A DNA stretch of 64,000 bases, taken from contig NC_080049.1 of assembly GCF_026212465.1 (NCBI RefSeq), forward strand, positions 1,309,460 to 1,373,459. Direction: 5' to 3'. Origin of the DNA: Amaranthus tricolor. Lineage: Eukaryota; Streptophyta; Magnoliopsida; Caryophyllales; Amaranthaceae. The stretch's first letter is position 1; each line of letters starts with the position of its first letter. The translations under genes were made by a program, and so were the position numbers. Below the pieces are notes generated by a model. It ran no database searches, was not told where the DNA came from, and worked only from the letters and a program-made list of their open reading frames with translations. Of this stretch, positions 58,600-64,000 are shown piece by piece.

Positions 58600-59415
58600 T
58601 ACTCGAGGAGACCGTCTCAATATGAGATGGAATATCCATATAGCTCAATTATAATTTTTTTTTAATATATGTTTGCCGCTTAGTACTTGATCTATTTAAG
58701 GTTATAATTGATGTATTTAGGTTAAAATTGAATTTTTTTTTATAAGTTATAACTAATCAAAATTAATCACTTTAAGGTCTAAATTGATTATTCTATATCA
58801 AAATTGAAATTTTTTATAACAAAGAAGCCTTAAACTTTTGGTCATTTTCAAGAGCATTCATTGAATTAATTGCCAAACATAATTCTATGAAACTTTACAC
58901 CTACAACTTTATTTCTAACTCCATTATGAACAAAAATTGTTGAACAAAGAGCAATATTACTATTATTGATTGATGATTAAAAAGTACAAGTACTCTTATG
59001 TTCCATTAAAACCATCGTATATGCATTGAATAAGAGTACTTGTATTGTGCAATGTTTTAACACTATTATTGATAGTTTTAATGACCATTGATTTGTTGTT
59101 TGAAATTTATTCACAAAACGAAAGAATAATACCATTTTATTAAACTTAATTCTGAAATTGTGAAAATCGAACTGTATTTAGGTAGAAATTGATCAATTCA
59201 ACGTCAAAATTGATCACTTATAGGTCCAAATTGAAATTTTTTATTTTAATTAATCTGTTTAAGTTTTAATCTACGCTGAAAATTAATACCTTTAAAGTCA
59301 AAATTGATAAATTTCCAGAAAATGAAAAAAACTAGAGAAAACGTGTGATGTTGTTACATGCACGAATTGAGTCGACCCAAATTAACAATCTCATAATGAG
59401 ACCATCTCGTCTAAG
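58600..59415. mobile_element. Element bordered by GAGACCGTCTC ... GAGACCATCTC inverted ends
   Basis: Left GAGACCGTCTCAATATGAGA (58608 on) mirrors right TCTCATAATGAGACCATCTC (ending 59408), then TCGTCTAAG. Inside, AAATTGATCACTTTAAGGTC-like and AAAATTGATCACTTATAGGT-like units recur. The right end resembles the foldback at 14299-14553. No coding is seen. Confidence 0.55.
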
Positions 59416-61146
59416 TTTTGCGAAGAGCAAATTAGTTTATTAATAACCATATTACACCATAGACCCCTTGGAATCCGAAAATTCTTGTGTTCATTGTAAT
59501 GGATCAGGGCGTGGGGGATCATGTAAAATTTAAATGAGGCATAGCGGGTCAAAGTCCGTTTAAACTCGACTCACTTTGACCCGTTTTTTAAAAGTTTATA
59601 TAGTTTTCTTATTCTTCTTTATGGCCGTTGAGTCAACTCACTTATATGTATAATAATATCATATAAAAATATTTAAAAAATGGTTAAATATTTTTCGCAA
59701 CCAAATCCTATAATTATCCGACCCAAGCCTGTCCAACCCTTTGTTTACACCAAGGCCTGTTAATAGCCCGACCGGCTATTGACCCGACCCTCTAATAACT
59801 CGTTAAAATGTGACCCAATCCTTGACGACCCACCCCGTTATACACCTCTAGAACTAACCAAACACAAAAGTGAACTTCCTAGGATGTTGTACGAAGAAAA
59901 TGACTTTCTTGGAAAAATATCATCTTGTAGGAATCAAATTTCAACGTCAATCAAATGAGTCATTAGGAATTGAGTAATGAATAAAAGTTGTGGATGGTTA
60001 GACCATATTTAAAAATATAAATAGGATAAATTAAAAAAAAAAAAAACTAAAATGACAGAAATGACAAATTAAGTGGGATGAAGGAGTATACTAAAGGATA
60101 CTTTGTTTAACGGGAAGACTCCATTCGTATGTGATTTAAATTTGATGATATACGATTTGAAAATCTACTTCGGATCTAACGTTTGGTCCAAAAATTCAAA
60201 TGTCATACATACAAATATCTAATATTAATTTGGACATCGATTATTCATCCTTATTTTGGATAGCTGATTAACTCTAATTTTTAGATAAAGTCAAACATCA
60301 TTTTTATATCCATTAAATTTAATATTTAAAATAAAACTTATTTCGGCTTGATTAGGATATCAGATATCATATTTCAAATATTTGATTAAACTCTTACCCG
60401 GATATTAGATATTTAGATATCAAATCTAAAATTTTCATATATTAAATATGGAATATTTAAATCTAAGATGGTAATATTAAAATTTTAATTTATTTAATCG
60501 TATTGCAAGTTTAGAATAAGATGTTCAGATTTACACAGCCCCAATTTGTTCCATTACAAATTATTCTGGTGGAAATAGGCTCGGTTGATGTGGTGGAAGG
60601 AAAATGAGATGGATTTGATTAGTTATTAGGTATTTGAAAGGGCCACAAATTATTCAATTTCTTTGAAAACATCAAATAGGAATAAAAATAAAGTCACTAG
60701 AAAAACAAATCATAAAAAATAATTTTCTAAGGAATGATGTAATTGGAATATTCTCTAAAGATTTATCACTTTTACCATGTTTAAAGAATTTATAAATTAG
60801 ATTTAAACAAATTTATTTATTTTATACCTAACGTTGTAAACCTATGCAATAAATGTATAATTTATAAAAGAAAAAAATTTTCGGAATAATTGGACCTTTT
60901 GAAATCTGCTATGAATATCACTTAGTATTGATTATTTTTAAATAATCCGTTCTTTGTTTAAGTATTGCTGCTATCACCCCTAACAAGTTGGTAACCGGCT
61001 ACAAAGGTCATTCCTAAACATTTTATTTTCTTATATTTAGTTTAAGCATGATTCTCTCCCAAATCACTCCTAATTACCCTAAATTTGTTACTGTATCAAC
61101 ATTGCATATTTGCATTCTATTTTTAGCTTCTAACCAATATAACCGT
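59416..61146. other. Gene-free AT-rich stretch with CCCGACC-rich repeat at 59500-59850
   Basis: TAGCCCGACCGGCTATTGAC, GACCCGACCC and TGTGACCCAATCCTTGACGA at about 59765-59840 are typical dispersed-repeat text. From about 60110 to 60500 the words GATATCAGATAT and ATTAGATATTTAGATATC recur. A Stowaway-like end GGGATGAAGGAGTATAC occurs at about 60075. No gene is supported. Confidence 0.45.
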
Positions 61147-62048
61147 TTAGGGTGTGTTTGGTTGGTGATTTTTATTGGTATGGAATGGTATGACAACCCA
61201 TTCCAATGTTTGGTTTTGTAATTTTACATTGGGATCTCATACCCAAATGGATTCTCATACCATTCCATTCCCTAAAATCCCATACCCTCCTACCCCCCAA
61301 AGTTTCAAACTCCATTCCCCCCATATACAAACCCTAATTCAAAATCCCTGAAATTCACTTCCCTGTTCTTCAATCTTCCTCCGCCTCCTCTGAAATTCAC
61401 TTCTCCTTCAACCTTCGGTTCTTCGGTTCTCTGTTCTCACCGGTGGCCTCCTGCTCCCGCTGTTCTTCGCTTTCCCTTTGTTTGTTTTTCCTTCTTCATT
61501 AAACGGTTAAACCCCCTCTTGCTCTCTTCATCTTTCCTTCCACCCACACAAAGAACCAGCCACCATAGTCAACCGCGGCTGCCGACCACCAGCTGAACGC
61601 CACCAGCCAACTCAGCATACCGCTACCCCTCCACCGCAGGCAGCAGCAGTGCCCAGCAGCCGCAGGGGCCTCTCTACGCGCGCCTCTTCTATCTTTTCCC
61701 CATTTGTATGAGCTCCTCCTTGTTAAATTAATGCTTTAATAATTAAGTTTTAGATAAATACATAAATTTTAGTTTAATATAATTTAAATCTTGATATTGG
61801 TATGGATAAGTGTTAGAATGGTGAATTGAATATGAATAAGTTAGATTTTGTATTAGAGATGAAAATAAAGATAGTATGTACTACTTTAATCCATTCCATA
61901 ATTGAACCAAACAGTGTGAATGGATTGAATATCTATTACAGGATTGAACCAAACAGTTTTAGTCTGGTATGGGGTTCTGAATCCATACCATCCTGGTATG
62001 GGGTTCCATACCATTCCAATCCTGCTCACTGAACCAAACGGACCCTAA
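61147..62048. mobile_element. Tourist/Harbinger-like foldback with a G/C-rich cargo
   Basis: Left TTAGGGTGTGTTTGGTTGG mirrors right GAACCAAACGGACCCTAA. Arms carry TGGTATGGAATGGTATG and CTGGTATGGGGTTCCATACC. The centre (about 61340-61700) is strikingly G/C-rich (CACCGGTGGCCTCCTGCTCC, AACCGCGGCTGCCGACCACC, GCCGCAGGGGCCTCTCTACG), unlike the rest of the window. It may be a captured gene or leader fragment, but no ORF is recognised in it. Confidence 0.65.
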
Positions 62049-63070
62049 AATTATTTTCAATGGCAATTACATCACTTTTCCCACTTAAAAATGTTTCAAG
62101 TGGAATCCTATAATTGACATCTCACAAATTCATAAATAAAGTGATTAATATGTGAGAAATTTTTAAAAATGAACAGAAAAAATTATATGGATCCATAAGC
62201 AACTACTTACAGACTATTTGGGACATGAATAGAACTTTTCCCCAAACCGCGTACCCCTCTTCACCACTTGCAATTTCGCAATAAAATCCATGCTCACATT
62301 TCACAAAATGGTTCGAATTTGACAATCTACTGTATGTTAAAGAACAATAAGAGTTCATTTTCTCCAAAATAAAGTAAAGATTTAAAGTATTAAAAGTAGG
62401 AATAAAATTTTCTTTCTCCTATTTTGTAGGTAAAAAAATGAGGAAATGTTGTTATGAGGAAGAAGACATAAGTATAAAAAGGAAGAAGGATGATGCAACA
62501 GCTATAAATGACTTACCGTAGCCGATTTCAAATTTGTTGAGGGTGCTAGCATCAATACTCAAACAAAGGTTGGATTATTTGAAAATAATCAATACCTAGG
62601 AGTTATTCACGGTATATTGTCAAAAAGTCGGATTATTCTAAATAATTTTTCCTTTATAAAATAGGATAAAAGATATATTTTCAAAAACTTGTCAATTTCT
62701 TGTTTTCCATATTCCATTCCAACACTAACCTAGAGGGATGATAATTCAACCCAAATTCACTCTGAGAAAAAAAATATTCAACTCGAAATCCTATTATATT
62801 GTTCGAGTCCGATTCATAGACATATTGGAGTTGGACCTCATAAAAATTCTGATACTCCGACTCTAACTCTGACTTCAAACGTACTTCGATTCCGACTCGA
62901 TTCAATTCTGACTCAATCCGACATCCGACTTCAATTTTGAATGTAAGCCATTTTTAAAATTTGGACAAATTTGAACTTCATATTAAAATAAAATGAAAAT
63001 ATGTTTTATCAAATCAAGTTTGTGAAGTTGACGTTTAAGTCATAGATAAAATGTTAAATTCAAGTAAAAG
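62049..63070. other. Gene-free stretch with TCCGACTC-rich patch
   Basis: The patch at about 62800-62935 (CCGACTCTAACTCTGACTTC and similar) is pyrimidine-biased simple-sequence text giving a spurious minus ORF. The rest shows nothing recognisable. Confidence 0.4.
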
Positions 63071-63385
63071 TTTATCAACAATACTCCTGAGTTTTGGTGC
63101 TTTATCAATGATATCTCTAAGTTTTTTTTATTATCAATAGTACCCTCATATTATTGAGCATTTTAGAATTATAACCTTTTTTTAACTTTTTTGTCCAAAA
63201 TCGTCCAAAACTTTTAACTTTTTTAAGTTTTAAATTGAAAAATAAAAGAAAAAAAGTTGACGGTTTTGGACGGAAAAAGTAAAAAAATGTTATGATTGTA
63301 AGACACTCAATAATACAAGGATACCATTGATAATAAAAAAAAAATTAGGGTTAGACTCAGGGGTAAGATTGATAATTTTCCTTAA
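63071..63385. mobile_element. Foldback MITE with about 100-base arms
   Basis: Left TTTATCAACAATACTCCTGA, TTATTATCAATAGTACCCTC and ATATTATTGAGCATTTTAGA mirror, in reverse complement, CTCAGGGGTAAGATTGATAA, GGATACCATTGATAATAA and AGACACTCAATAATACAAGG. The centre has GTCCAAAATCGTCCAAAAC against GACGGTTTTGGACGG. No coding. Confidence 0.7.
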
Positions 63386-64000
63386 TTTTTTAGTTAAATC
63401 TAAAAGTTGATATTAATATTGTTTAATACATTGAGACAAGTAAAATAAAATAATAAATACTACTTGACTATGTTTTAACTGATAAATTATGAATAAAATA
63501 TATAATAAAATATATAAATTTTTGAGTTGGGAACTATGAATGAATTCTATGATGTTGAAAATGAAAAATTGAATACTTGATCATTTATGTAATTTTTATG
63601 TTTGTTAATAGAGTTTTAGAGTTTTTTCTTTGCTAAGTTGTTTTGAAGAACTCTTTCATTTAATTTTAATCATAGGACTATTTTTCATTTTTAGTTGAAT
63701 TGAAAGAACATATTTTCTTTGTTAAGTTGTATTTAAAATATGACTCTAATTATTAATATGATATCGATAAGAATAAAATTTGATAATAATCCAAACTCCT
63801 TTAAAATTCGAGTCAAAGTAAAGTTGAAATATGCTTAACCAACTCCGAGTGAAGATAAATCGAAAAAATTTCGAATTTTATCTGAAGTAATATCGAAAAG
63901 TGAATAATCCGAACCGAATATCACTCATACAAACATACCATTGCCGGCCTTTCCTCGTAAAAAGAAGGATAAATAGCGTTAGCCAAGAATCCCCTTCCCA
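63386..64000. other. AT-rich end of window, nothing recognised
   Basis: No ORF of note, no clear repeat ends and no RNA gene were seen up to the last base. Confidence 0.4.

Noticed and set aside
62681..62905. Minus-strand ORF in the TCCGACTC-rich patch
   Set aside because: Composition is explained by simple-sequence pyrimidine/purine bias and there is no recognisable domain.

Overview
This is a nuclear window from a flowering plant. The genes have many exons with GT-AG introns, the intergenic DNA is AT-rich, and introns and spacers are full of miniature transposons (MITEs), solo-LTR-like pieces and a LINE relic. The protein sequences are eudicot-like. The many dispersed elements with GAGACCGTCTC-type ends make me suspect Caryophyllales, but that is a weak inference. 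I see no bacterial-type operon, CRISPR array, tRNA, rRNA or viral gene.

I reconstructed six multi-exon genes by hand from splice sites and unbroken reading frames. Left to right they are: (1) + strand 661-13649, SRT1, a SIRT6-class NAD-dependent deacylase (14 exons, 496 aa). (2) + strand 16369-25475, the plant INCENP/WYRD subunit of the chromosomal passenger complex (8 coding exons, about 1546 aa). (3) + strand 28327-29742, an early-nodulin-like phytocyanin that has lost copper ligands (2 exons, 197 aa) and carries a roughly 85-bp minisatellite in its intron. (4) - strand 30493-35927, the poly(A)-specific ribonuclease PARN/AHG2 (7 exons, 700 aa). (5) + strand 39738-45141, farnesyl diphosphate synthase (12 exons, 342 aa). 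(6) - strand 51304-58282, a two-WW-domain FNBP4-like protein (10 exons, 943 aa). A small single-exon serine-rich-protein-like ORF (+, about 48783-49094) is a probable seventh gene.

The genes do not form a pathway: chromatin deacylation, Aurora kinase scaffolding, cell-surface phytocyanin, mitochondrial or nuclear mRNA deadenylation, isoprenoid synthesis and pre-mRNA or actin-related WW scaffolding. SRT1 and INCENP lie in tandem. From memory their Arabidopsis counterparts (At5g55760 and At5g55820) are also near neighbours, so part of the window may be an ancient syntenic block.

The rest is repeat biology. Recognisable items are several Stowaway-type MITEs (TA-flanked CTCCCTCC-like ends), Tourist/Harbinger-like foldbacks ending in GGGTGTTTGG-like termini, a short CACTA element with AAA target duplications, an hAT-like MITE nested in another element, an antisense LINE reverse-transcriptase relic, two copies of one LTR-like family in opposite orientation, SINE-like 3' parts, and foldback elements that share GAGACC/GGTCTC borders and contain GTGATCAC-rich or GTTATAAC-rich arrays. 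From 58.3 to 64 kb no gene is supported. I found no convincing new multi-gene system. The most unusual signals are the foldback family, the coding tandem repeats in INCENP, the intronic minisatellite, a possible captured gene fragment inside SRT1 and a phase-breaking cryptic exon in the FNBP4-like gene.
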